Origin: Lamellibrachia columna
Lineage: Eukaryota > Annelida > Polychaeta > Sabellida > Siboglinidae
Length of the DNA stretch: 64,000 nucleotides
Reading direction: 5' to 3'
NCBI GenBank assembly: GCA_963662155.1
Contig: OY759275.1
Span: 2,960,001 to 3,024,000, forward strand
Shown: positions 1 to 10,672 of the stretch, piece by piece
Numbering within the stretch: the stretch's first letter is position 1
Layout: every line of letters starts with the position of its first letter
Notes under the pieces: generated by a model
What the model saw: the letters and a program-made list of their open reading frames with translations, nothing else
Told to the model about the DNA's origin: nothing
Databases searched by the model: none
Translations under genes and position numbers: made by a program

Positions 1-180
1 CAAACCACTGATGTTAAACTAACTAGTTTGTAATTCTCTGATTTATTTCTCAAATCCTTTTAAAATAATTGTATGATGTTTGCTTCTTTCCATTAAAAAG
101 GAGTCCACTCCCTCTTTTAATAAAAAACTGAACACTTTTGCAAGTGATATATTAATGAGTTCTACCCATTCCATGGTGTG
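1..180 (-). mobile_element. CR1-like LINE reverse transcriptase fragment
   Basis: The minus strand carries a decayed piece of a reverse transcriptase. It is base-for-base similar to the segment at about 53540-53720, which belongs to the fuller LINE at 52.3-53.8 kb. Recognisable residues include SLAKVF and LLKEGV, matching SIPLARVF and SLKEGV in the better copy, followed by KGFEK. The frame then meets stop codons. It covers only the region just before the palm domain and continues past the left window edge. Non-functional fragment. Confidence 0.6.
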
Positions 181-469
181 AGCTTTTTTGGCGTGTTCAG
201 TTGCAATGACGCAACAATATCGTTGCCCAAACAACCAATCGTTGACACCACTCCGCAACTGTGTGTTTTTTAAATTTATTATCAAGTTGTGGCAGTTGTG
301 GTATGATGAGTGGCGCCACCGTTGGGGAGTGTGGTAACACCACAGTACCTAGGTATTTGTATTAATATCATTCTTCATAAAGTTATTAAACCAAACACCA
401 AGTGACCAAACACAATCACTGAAACGACAACAACAAAGTTCTCGTCAATTACCGTGTTTCACGCAACCT

Positions 470-770
470 CAAACCCCCACATCCGAGACGTAATCATGAA
501 ATATACCCGTTGACTGAGACCATCTTTGGGTGCATGTCTGGGTGATTCACCAGCCACCTCTCGCCATCGGTCTCTGTCCTGGTTTGCCTCAAAGATCTTT
601 GAGTGACGTGGCTGTACATTATTCGAAGCTATTGAGCCACACCTTTCTTGCTCTTCCCCTTCACAGCGCCCTCTATGTCTTTGTTCTCATGACTTGTTGA
701 TTATCGCTCTCTTAGTCTGCGTCTTCTTGGTGGTTTACATTACAAATTAATTGGTCTTGTCTTCGTTGTA
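470..770 (-). mobile_element. Possible RTE-like LINE 3' end, decayed
   Basis: On the minus strand, broken frames read RGRARKVW, then a linker, then DRDRWREVAGESPRHAP and GLSQR. This resembles the last part of the ORF of RTE-type endonuclease/reverse-transcriptase elements, where a basic RGR..K.W motif is followed by a WR motif near the C-terminus. A related plus-strand fragment lies at 3500-3720. Several frameshifts and stops are present. The family assignment rests on these short motifs only. Confidence 0.35.
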
Positions 771-1029
771 CGTAACACATATTATGTTTTTTAGCATCCA
801 ATCTTCTCCCCGTTTCTGAATTCAAGGTGTAGCTTTCACATCCGCAGGTTAAAAATAGCCACCATTATAGGCTCTTCAGATGAGGTGACAGCTCCAATTA
901 TTTTAAGGAGCAGATCATGCAATAGAACACGTCGGCCGCGTCGTTGTCAATCTGTCACCGCGCGGGTCTGCAGTGGCACGCATCTGACTCAGAGTAGAGC
1001 AAAAAGTCGTCAACGACTAGAATACTTCC

Positions 1030-1140
1030 TCTATGGTAGCTTTCCTTCTTTCTCTTTGCCTTCAATACAGCCTTTCCTTCTTTCTCTTTGCTATAAATAC
1101 AGCCTTTCCTTCTTTCTCTTTGCCTTCAATACAGCATTTT
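1030..1140. repeat. Short tandem repeat, about three units
   Basis: Three nearly identical copies of a pyrimidine-rich unit of about 32-36 bp (core TTCCTTCTTTCTCTTTGCC followed by TTCAATACAGC or TATAAATACAGC). No gene is evident around it. Confidence 0.75.
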
Positions 1141-1355
1141 GGTGAAAAAACAGTCGAAGTCTCAACACAACAGGACACGTTCAATGGCAAAAGGGGGCAG
1201 TTTACTCGTTTCCTACCTGTATGCCAGGAATAACACAGCCGTCCCGATAGAAGATAGAGTTTTTAAAAATTACATAACGAGACGGATGACAAACACAGAC
1301 AAAGCGAACGCTGAAATACAAAGCAAATAACTGCAGCCAATTATGGATAAATTCC

Positions 1356-1451
<96 letters not shown>

Positions 1452-1454
1452 TGA

Positions 1455-1489
<35 letters not shown>

Positions 1490-1497
1490 ATAGAGAG

Positions 1498-1549
<52 letters not shown>

Positions 1550-1589
1550 GAGAGAGAGAGAGAGGAGAGAGAGCGAGAGAGGAGAGAGA

Positions 1590-1636
<47 letters not shown>

Positions 1637-1657
1637 GAGAGAGAGAGGAGAAGAGAG

Positions 1658-1731
<74 letters not shown>

Positions 1732-1732
1732 G
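1356..1732. repeat. (GA)n microsatellite, about 375 bp
   Basis: An almost pure GA dinucleotide tract interrupted by occasional T, GG or C changes. It creates long spurious open frames of Arg-Glu on the plus strand and Ser-Leu on the minus strand, which are not genes. Confidence 0.97.
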
Positions 1733-1906
1733 TGGGAACCGATTAGACTTTGTTCCTCCAATGACGTCACTAGAGCAGGTTGCCTCCGATACGCCCGCAC
1801 TAACGGCTCCTGGAGTTGCCGGTAGCCACATTTCACATGTTCAGGACGGCCAACGCAGTGCAAGTGATATAATGTGAGGTTGATATTTTTGATTGAATTG
1901 ATGTAT

Positions 1907-3351
1907 TACTCACTAACTGGACGTTAATGCCATGTTACTCTATGACCGATAGCTACACAAAGCGCTTTCTTTGTGGACACCGTTTTATATTATCTAGAGT
2001 AAATATCTCGAAAGTGCGATTGTCGACTGGCTCGCATTGTTAACGAGGGAACGGGGCGCCAGCAAAGAGAGCAAACCATTTAATGATTTCCTTAGACGAT
2101 GTTTAATAACGCATATTCGTCCAATAGCACTAAAATGTATTTTGGTCTAAGTACCTCGGAGATTGACATACATTTCTTATCATTACACGTCATAGGTATT
2201 TTGAACGATTTTAAATTATCGACACAACGGTAACATACGCGCCATTGAATCTCTAAACTGTATTGATCATTCTGGGCTGACAAACATACGCGCCATTGAA
2301 TCTCTAAACTGTATTAATCATTCTGGGCTGACAAACATACGCGCCATTGAATCTCTAAACTGTATTAATCATTCTGGGCTGACAAACATACGCGCCATTG
2401 AATCTCTAAACTGTATTGATCATTCTGGGCTGACAAACATACGTGCCATTGAATCTCTAAACTTTATTAATCATTCTGGGCTGACAAACATACGCGCCAT
2501 TGAGTCTCTAAACTGTATTGATCATTCTGGGCTGACAAACATACGCGCCATTGAATCTCTAAACTGTATTGATCATTCTGGGCTGACAAACATACGCGCC
2601 ATTGAATCTCTAAACTGTATTGATAATTCTGGGCTGACAAACATACGCGCCATTGAATCTCTAAACTGTATTGATCATTCTGGGCTGACAAACATACGTG
2701 CAATTGAATCTCTAAACTGTATTGATCATTCTGGGCTGACAAACATACGCGCCATTGAATCTCTAAACTGTATTGATCATTCTGGGCTGACAAACATACG
2801 CGCCATTGAATCTCTAAACTGTATTGATCATTCTGGGCTGACAAACATACGCGCCATTGAAGTATTGAACATACCCAATATTCTCTGTTCTCTGTATGTA
2901 GTCAAACGGTCATGGCCGGTGTAGCTAGGGTTTCGCTAAAGCGAAACAAAATTCCTCGTTTGGGGGGCAGTGCACCTAAAAGAGTTAATAAAAACTAACC
3001 ACTTGCAACTACAATCAAGAATGCTACGCTAGTGGTTTTCTCAGAATGTGTTCTAAAAGTAGGATATTCTGGTAAAATCACAGTTTTTCTGGCGGCTGAC
3101 ATTTTCGACCAATAAGCGCCTGGAAGTTCGTGTAAATCGATGCAGCCAGATGTCCGCTACGACAAATGCCTTCGACCGAGAACAAAGGGCCTGCGCAACG
3201 CAAACTCTGACTCTGAGCTACTATGTCAGAACGGGAGAAGTCTAGTAAACGAAGGTCAAAAATATATTGCACATAAGTTGAGTTGGCAAGTATATGACTA
3301 AGTGACTAGGTGTTTACAAGTGCTCTAACAAATCACACATAACGCGCAAGT
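1907..3351. repeat. Dispersed repeat, copy A (minisatellite-expanded)
   Basis: This segment is repeated in the same orientation at 54796-55855. Shared landmarks are the start ATTACTCACTAACTGGA, the stretch around ATCTCGAAAGTGCGATTG, the TCTCTGTTCTCTGTATGTAG block, a block of about 250 bp containing TCCGCTACGACAAAT, and the end ACATAACGCGCAAGT. Copy A contains a 51-bp minisatellite where copy B has a single unit plus about 150 bp of other sequence. No coding capacity is evident. The class of element is unknown; both copies follow a purine-rich simple repeat. Confidence 0.85.
2238..2862. repeat. 51-bp minisatellite, about 12 units
   Basis: Tandem units of exactly 51 bp (core ACATACGCGCCATTGAATC) start at 2241 and end near 2853. 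Because 51 is a multiple of three, the minus strand stays open and reads a 17-residue repeat containing SAQNDQYSLEIQW. No start context, domain or neighbour supports a protein, so this is a repeat shadow. Confidence 0.95.
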
Positions 3352-3499
3352 TACACTTCCCAAGGAACTCTTTGTGGACTAATTAATGGAGATAAACCGT
3401 ATAGGTGGGACTGGCACAGGTCAGTCCCTGGAAATATCCTACAGAGAACACAAGACCACTGAGTGTGCAGTACAAACCTTCACTGACAGGACCCCAAAA

Positions 3500-3720
3500 C
3501 CAGTCAGGAAATGTAATTAAAGCCTAAGAACTTCTGCAGGGCTCTGTGGAAGGGGAAGAAAACGAGGAAGATGAAGGAAGATGTGACTCGATAACATCGA
3601 AGAATGGACAGATATAACGCTCAAAGATCTTCTTGAGCCAAAGAACAGGACAGAGACCGGGGTAGTTTATGAAGCATCCAGACGTACACCCCAACGATCG
3701 TCTCAGTCAAGGGTCGAGTG
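3500..3720 (+). mobile_element. RTE-like LINE 3' end, decayed
   Basis: Broken plus-strand frames read GALWKGKKTRKMKEDV, then IEEWTDITLKDLLEPKNRTE, then a frame change. This fits the C-terminal tail of RTE-type LINE ORFs, where a basic block is followed by a W(D)DNI..WTG motif and then NR..WR. It runs straight into the (GAGT)n tract, consistent with the simple-repeat tails of such elements. It is related to the minus-strand fragment at 470-770. Confidence 0.45.
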
Positions 3721-3870
3721 TGTGAGTGTGTGAGTGAGTGAGTGAGTGAGTGAGTGAGTGAGTGAGTGAGTGAGTGAGTGAGTGAGTGAGTGAGTGAGTG
3801 AGTTAGTGGAAGAGTGAATGACAAAGTGATAGAGTGAGTGAGTGAGTGAGTGAGAAAGTGAGTGATATAA
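3716..3870. repeat. (GAGT)n microsatellite
   Basis: Tetranucleotide GAGT/TGAG array, perfect over most of 3730-3800 and imperfect to 3870. It may be the 3' tail of the LINE fragment just upstream. Confidence 0.9.
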
Positions 3871-3982
3871 TGAAAGAGTCATAGTTAGCGATAAAGAAAT
3901 CGTCTAAATATGCAACAGTCATTTGACGCTAATTGCCAAGTAGATCACTGTAGTTGCATTAACCGATAGCGATGACGTGCTG

Positions 3983-4026
3983 TGGCGCCACCTGCCGATC
4001 ATAATAGTGGCCGGCAGATGGTGCCA
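3983..4026. repeat. Hairpin-forming inverted repeat
   Basis: GTGGCGCCACCTGCCG is followed after about 12 bp by CGGCAGATGGTGCCAC, which is its reverse complement at 14 of 16 positions. This would form a strong stem-loop. It could be the core of a small foldback element; no protein or RNA family is recognised. Confidence 0.6.
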
Positions 4027-4483
4027 CAATCGCATGCATTATAAACACTTTCACGTGAATGGCATTCTAATGCCACTGCATTTGTCTGCTAAACTAATCC
4101 TATGTTATGTATAGGAATATTTATGGACGGGATATTTTCAGGTTGGAGAAGTTGTTCCTAGTTTGTTGTCTATCCTAAAAATTGCTCCAAAGAAAAAAGT
4201 GCAATTTATTTTGTAGTGGTGATTTTGGCACCCAGGCCCAAGGCTAGAGTTGAGATTACTTTGCTTATTCCCAACTACATATATTACTACTACATTATCA
4301 CCAGTTCATCCCAAACAAACATGGACACTTAATTAGTTTAAACGTAAAGTAATTAGCTTCTTGTGTCATGTATAGCTGTTTCATTCCTGCATTATCAAAC
4401 ACAATTTTTTTTGAGATCGGCCTGTTTTTAAAATCACTGGTTTTTGGCAACCTTTAGGATTTTTTCGTGCTTTATTTTTTCGT
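4027..4483. other. Unassigned AT-rich DNA
   Basis: No open frame, repeat or RNA gene that I can support. Confidence 0.6.
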
Positions 4484-6256
4484 GTATATCCTGGTATGTA
4501 AGCATAATATGTGTAGTATACAACTTGTAATGTGAATTTTACATCGGCTAGTAGAAAGCATCTGTTTGTAGGTACTGTGTTGTTTCATATCTATACAGAG
4601 AATGCTTTATTCTGCCGACATCCTAACTATGGTGAAGAACCTTCAGGGAAGGTAAAAACTGGATTTTGGTAACTAATTGGAGGGATTTAGCTGTTTGACT
4701 TTGAAAAGTACAACATGTTGAATGTCCCCAGTGAAATAATGACTCCAGTCAGGGATTCAACTAGAGTTTGATTGGAGTCTTTATTTGATGAAACTTGACT
4801 CACGTTCATTGTCTCAGACTCGATTTGAATCACTGGCCACAAACAACAGGAATTGAGTCAGACACAAAAAAGAACTCAACTTACGTCTTGATTGCAACAC
4901 AACACAAAACGACATACAAAATAAGGTATTTAATATTTATTCAAACCTTTTGCTGTACAACAATTTAGTACCAGGCACCTCTGGATATGAATGATATACT
5001 AAATACACTCAATAATATATATATATATAATACTCTGGAATATAATCTGTCTAAATATAGCATAAGTGCAGTAGTGCACCATGTGCAGCATAGAATGTTC
5101 GTTGAACAATGTTTGTTGAACAATCGATGCTACACAACTTAACATGAGCAATAGTTCTAAGAGCATTTATTGGATCATTTTTGCAGATCCAAAATATATA
5201 TGTAGCAACAAAGTGAGTGTCATAATACAATGTGTATAATGCACGTAATAATCCCATATATTATCTATTATGCACCACCTCATACTGGTACACATACGCC
5301 TGCGCACGGAGAATGCATGCACGCACGTGCACGCACACACAATTTGAAACAGTTTTAAAACAGATACTGATTACATCCACAGGCCATCACCACATAATTA
5401 TGATCAACACACGTATCTAAAACCACAGTCTACCCTCTAGTATACAGTGATCCCTACACTAAAGTTAATCAGTACCAAGATAAACTTCATCACTGTGGAG
5501 CTGTCGCAGTCGAGAAATGGAAACAGAATCATCCCATGTGTGACCATAACTGACCAAGTGTTACTGACCCTCCTCACATGCAGAGACTGCAGACATGAAT
5601 ATACGAGACTGCAGACATGAATATACATGAGGCTGCAGACATGAATATACATAAGACTGCAGGCATGAATATACATGAGACTGCAGACACGAATATACAT
5701 GAGAACAAGATTAAATAAATGCCAACGTTCTTACTCCTCTGTAACCGGACAACCAAATAAACACGTTTAATCTAGTTACTTCATCTAAACCAAGCTACTG
5801 TGTGTCCCTGGCAACAAACTATAACACATCTGTAGTTTTTCATCCATGAACCAAATTGTCCTTACCTGTTAACAAAGTACTTGCTCAATCAACTACAGCT
5901 TTAACAAACCTGTAATATTCCATTCCAGTAAAAATGATGTCATACTTATAAACAAAATGATGTCATACTTATAAACAAAATGATGTCATACTTATAAACA
6001 AAATGGTGTACAGCTTTAACAAATTGGTAGAATTCAACATAGATGTTTCTAATAAAAAACATCATGTAAATATGGCACAAGATATTGAAACATGTCTCTA
6101 ATACAACACTCTGTATAGATATGATCTCTAATAAAAACTTTCTGTACAGATATGAAACAACACAGTACCTACAAACAGATGCTTTCTACTAGCCGATGTA
6201 AAATTCACATTACAAGTTGTATACTACACATATTATGCTTACATACCAGGATATAC
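4484..6256. mobile_element. Element bounded by 116-bp inverted repeats
   Basis: Bases 4484-4599 and 6141-6256 are reverse complements with essentially one mismatch (CTATACAG against CTGTACAG). About 1.54 kb lies between them and holds no long open frame, but does hold a TA tract near 5020, a 24-bp tandem repeat (about 5584-5705) and a 23-bp triplicate (about 5938-6004). This is the architecture of a non-autonomous TIR or foldback element. I see no target-site duplication, so the superfamily is unknown. Confidence 0.6.
5584..5705. repeat. 24-bp tandem repeat, five units
   Basis: Units of the form GACTGCAGACATGAATATAC plus ATGA repeat about five times, each containing a CTGCAG site. Confidence 0.85.
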
Positions 6257-6604
6257 AATACAATTATTATTTCTACATATATTGGGCATAAACAGATTCT
6301 CTTTGAACCTGCCTACCTCAATCTTCATCACTTTAACAGTAGCTGTCACATAAGTTACAAGATGAGCATCAATAATGACAGTGCATATGTGCCATTTCTT
6401 GTGGCTAACATGTAAGTCTAAAATTTGATGGTCTTAGAGGGGTGGGAAACATTGTGCATTTGTCAAATGACATGCGGATACAGATTTGTTCAGAATATAT
6501 CCAAAGAGAGACACTCGCGAATGTTTTAGCGGAAATAAACAAGTGAAGGGAGATAATTATGTGGATTCACTTGAAGGTCGTATAAACTCGTCTTAAGGTG
6601 TGCA
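6257..6604. other. Unassigned DNA
   Basis: I see nothing I can support as a gene or element between the inverted repeat and the 41-bp array. Confidence 0.6.
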
Positions 6605-9275
6605 CCATTCAGGGTTGGGGTCTATGACAGTGTCTACTGGGACGATCACTCAGGGTTGGGGTCTATGACAGTGTCTACTGGGACGATCACTCAGGGTTGG
6701 GGTCTATGACAGTGTCTACTGGGACGATCACTCAGGGTTGGGGTCTATGACAGTGTCTACTGGGACGATCACTCAGGGTTGGGGTCTATGACAGTGCCTA
6801 CTGGGACGATCACTCAGGGTTGGGGTCTATGACAGTGTCTACTGGGACGATCACTCAGGGTTGGGGTCTATGACAGTGTCTACTGGGACGATCACTCAGG
6901 GTTGGGGTCTATGACAGTGTCTACTGGGACGATCACTCAGGGTTGGGGTCTATGACAGTGCCTACTGGGACGATCACTCAGGGTTGGGGTCTATGACAGT
7001 GCCTACTGGGACGATCACTCAGGGTTGGGGTCTATGACAGTGTCTACTGGGACGATCACTCAGGGTTGGGGTCTATGACAGTGTCTACTGGGACGATCAC
7101 TCAGGGTTGGGGTCTATGACAGTGTCTACTGGGACGATCACTCAGGGTTGGGGTCTATGACAGTGTCTACTGGGACGATCACTCAGGGTTGGGGTCTATG
7201 ACAGTGTCTACTGGGACGATCACTCAGGGTTGGGGTCTATGACAGTGTCTACTGGGACGATCACTCAGGGTTGGGGTCTATGACAGTGTCTACTGGGACG
7301 ATCACTCAGGGTTGGGGTCTATGACAGTGCCTACTGGGACGATCACTCAGGGTTGGGGTCTATGACAGTGCCTACTGGGACGATCACTCAGGGTTGGGGT
7401 CTATGACAGTGCCTACTGGGACGATCACTCAGGGTTGGGGTCTATGACAGTGTCTACTGGGACGATCACTCAGGGTTGAGGTCTATGACAGTGTCTACTG
7501 GGACGATCACTCAGGGTTGAGGTCTATGACAGTGTCTACTGGGACGATCACTCAGGGTTGAGGTCTATGACAGTGTCTACTGGGACGATCTCTCAGGGTT
7601 GAGGTCTATGACAGTGTCTACTGGGACGATCACTCAGGGTTGAGGTCTATGACAGTGTCTACTGGGACGATCTCTCAGGGTTGAGGTCTATGACAGTGTC
7701 TACTGGGACGATCTCTCAGGGTTGAGGTCTATGACAGTGTCTACTGGGACGATCTCTCAGGGTTGAGGTCTATGACAGTGTCTACTGGGACGATCACTCA
7801 GGGTTGAGGTCTATGACAGTGTCTACTGGGACGATCACTCAGGGTTGAGGTCTATGACAGTGTCTACTGGGACGATCACTCAGGGTTGGGGTCTATGACA
7901 GTGCCTACTGGGACGATCACTCAGGGTTGGGGTCCATGACAGTGTCTACTGGGACGATCACTCAGGGTTGGGGTCCATGACAGTGTCTACTGGGACGATC
8001 ACTCAGGGTTGGGGTCCATGACAGTGTCTACTGGGACGATCTCTCAGGGTTGAGGTCTATGACAGTGTCTACTGGGACGATCTCTCAGGGTTGAGGTCTA
8101 TGACAGTGTCTACTGGGACGATCACTCAGGGTTGAGGTCTATGACAGTGTCTACTGGGACGATCACTCAGGGTTGAGGTCTATGACAGTGTCTACTGGGA
8201 CGATCACTCAGGGTTGGGGTCTATGACAGTGCCTACTGGGACGATCACTCAGGGTTGGGGTCCATGACAGTGTCTACTGGGACGATCACTCAGGGTTGGG
8301 GTCCATGACAGTGTCTACTGGGACGATCACTCAGGGTTGGGGTCCATGACAGTGTCTACTGGGACGATCACTCAGGGTTGGGGTCCATGACAGTGTCTAC
8401 TGGGACGATCACTCAGGGTTGGGGTCCATGACAGTGCCTACTGGGACGATCACTCAGGGTTGAGGTCCATGACAGTGTCTACTGGGACGATCTCTCAGGG
8501 TTGAGGTCTATGACAGTGTCTACTGGGACGATCTCTCAGGGTTGAGGTCTATGACAGTGTCTACTGGGACGATCACTCAGGGTTGAGGTCTATGACAGTG
8601 TCTACTGGGACGATCTCTCAGGGTTGAGGTCTATGACAGTGTCTACTGGGACGATCACTCAGGGTTGAGGTCTATGACAGTGTCTACTGGGACGATCTCT
8701 CAGGGTTGAGGTCTATGACAGTGTCTACTGGGACGATCACTCAGGGTTGGGGTCTATGACAGTGTCTACTGGGACGATCACTCTGGGTTGGGGTCTATGA
8801 CAGTGTCTACTGGGACGATCACTCAGGGTTGGGGTCTATGACAGTGCCTACTGGGACGATCACTCAGGGTTGGGGTCCATGACAGTGTCTACTGGGACGA
8901 TCACTCAGGGTTGGGGTCCATGACAGTGTCTACTGGGACGATCACTCAGGGTTGAGGTCCATGACAGTGTCTACTGGGACGATCACTCAGGGTTGGGGTC
9001 CATGACAGTGTCTACTGGGACGATCACTCAGGGTTGGGGTCCATGACAGTGCCTACTGGGACGATCACTCAGGGTTGGGGTCCATGACAGTGCCTACTGG
9101 GACGATCACTCAGGGTTGAGGTCCATGACAGTGTCTACTGGGACGATCACTCAGGGTTGAAGTCTATGACAGTGTCTACTGGGATGATCACTCAGGGTTG
9201 GGGTCTATGACAGTGTCTACTGGGACGATCACTCAGGGTTGAGGTCTATGACAGTGTCTACTGGGACGATCACTG
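6605..9275. repeat. 41-bp minisatellite, 65 units
   Basis: The CAGGGTTG landmark recurs every 41 bp from 6610 to 9234, giving exactly 64 intervals (65 units) without a length change. Variants are limited to a few positions: GGGGTC or GAGGTC, TCTATG or TCCATG, GTGTCT or GTGCCT, and GATCAC or GATCTC. Variants occur in runs, which suggests block-wise duplication. No coding capacity. Confidence 0.97.
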
Positions 9276-9470
9276 TATGTTCCATGTTATATATACATCA
9301 ATGAACGGCTTGATACTTTCAGCATCATTGTGACATCTGTCATTGCATAAGTTAGTGGGACATTTGGAATTCCCTCAGTCAATGTAACATCTGAGTAAAT
9401 GTGATCTCCGACATTAGTCTGTCTGACATCTGGCAATGTCTGTCTGACATTTGACATTCCCTGAATCAGT

Positions 9471-9690
9471 GTGACGTCTGGCATTGTCTTGAGTCTGTGT
9501 GACGTCTGGCATTGTCTTGAGTCTGTGAGTTCTGGGATTGTCTTGAGTCAGTGTGACGTCTGGGATTGTCTTGAGTCAGTGTGACGTCTGGCATTGTCTT
9601 GAGTCAGTGTGACATCTGGCATTGTCTTGAGCCAGTGTGATGTCTGGCATTGTGTTAGGTCAATGTAATGTCTAACAGTCTGAGTCAATG
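9471..9690. repeat. 28-bp degenerate tandem repeat
   Basis: About seven imperfect units built on GTCTGGCATTGTCTTGAGTC. On the minus strand it follows the stop codon of the receptor gene, so it may lie in the 3' untranslated region. Confidence 0.8.
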
Positions 9691-9743
9691 TGACATCTGA
9701 TCGCTATACCTACCATTATCACCACCACTGTGAAGTCCTCACC

Positions 9744-10672
9744 CTATATGCTGGTTCCACCGATGCTGCAGCTGTCCAAAGAACTGGAAGGGTTCACTGA
9801 CATACACTGGTCGGTCATTTGGTCGTATTCATTGTTTATTTGTGCCACATTCTCACTTATATCCAAACTTGACCAATCGTCGAGGACAGGTGCCACCACT
9901 GAGATCTCATCGACATCTATGAAGGCAGTAGACACGACTCGTTGGCTGTCAGACAACTCAAGGTTCTCGGTGTCGACGCCATCAGACGAGAAGCCGGAAT
10001 CACTTCGCATGAACCTCTGATCAAACCAGTTCGGCTGACTGCTCACGTAGGCAGACATATTGTCAATGGAGTCGGCGAGTTCCTTGCCCCAGGTCAGGTG
10101 ACTGTAGAACTCGTAGTTGATCCCGCCTCCGATGAACTGGACGGAGTCAGGATTGAAGCGCTGCAGTCCATGAAGGTGAAACACGACATCCTCAATGTGC
10201 TTCATAAGCTTGTAGCGATGTCCGGGGTTGATGTCGTGTAGAACGTGCTGCTCGCTTGTGTACGGGAAGTAGACCATGATGAGCTTCTCATAGCTGCAGC
10301 TCAGTGTTTTTCCGAAGCGGTTTTTGATTGTCTGCATGGCAAGGAGGAATCCATCCTCATGCGGCGGTGAATCGTCAGCGATGTTACTGTAGGCTGCATT
10401 TTGTTTGTGGGCCTCGTGCTGGCGGTATGAGCCCAGCGAGTTGACGATGATGATGCGCTCGGCAAAATCGATCTCATGCCACAGCCAGTTGATGTAGGAA
10501 TGACGGTGGATCTCATCAAGAGACCACTGGTCAAAACGAACGTCGCAGCCACAATTTGAATTGAGGAACTGGGCCAAGTGGTGGACCACAGCCAGGTGGA
10601 GAGGATGGTCATTTGCATAGACCAGCAACACACGCAGCTTCTGACAGATCTCGACGCCTTCAACGGCTGGAG
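9744..10672 (-). CDS. Receptor last exon: SEFIR domain and tail
   Basis: The exon starts after a TTTGTTTGTAG acceptor, takes two bases to complete a split codon, and ends with TAG at 9744-9746 (about 309 codons). The SEFIR domain covers roughly the first 170 residues: a beta strand KLRVLLVYAND, the box 2 CDVRFDQW, the helix INWLWHEIDFAERIIIV, and later YEKLIMVYFPY. The tail of about 130 residues is rich in Ser, Asp and Glu (SDSGFSSDGVD), a typical low-complexity signalling tail. Confidence 0.9.

Noticed and set aside
1202..1863. Ser-Leu-rich and Arg-Glu-rich frames that resemble SR-type proteins
   Set aside because: Pure translation of a (GA)n microsatellite.
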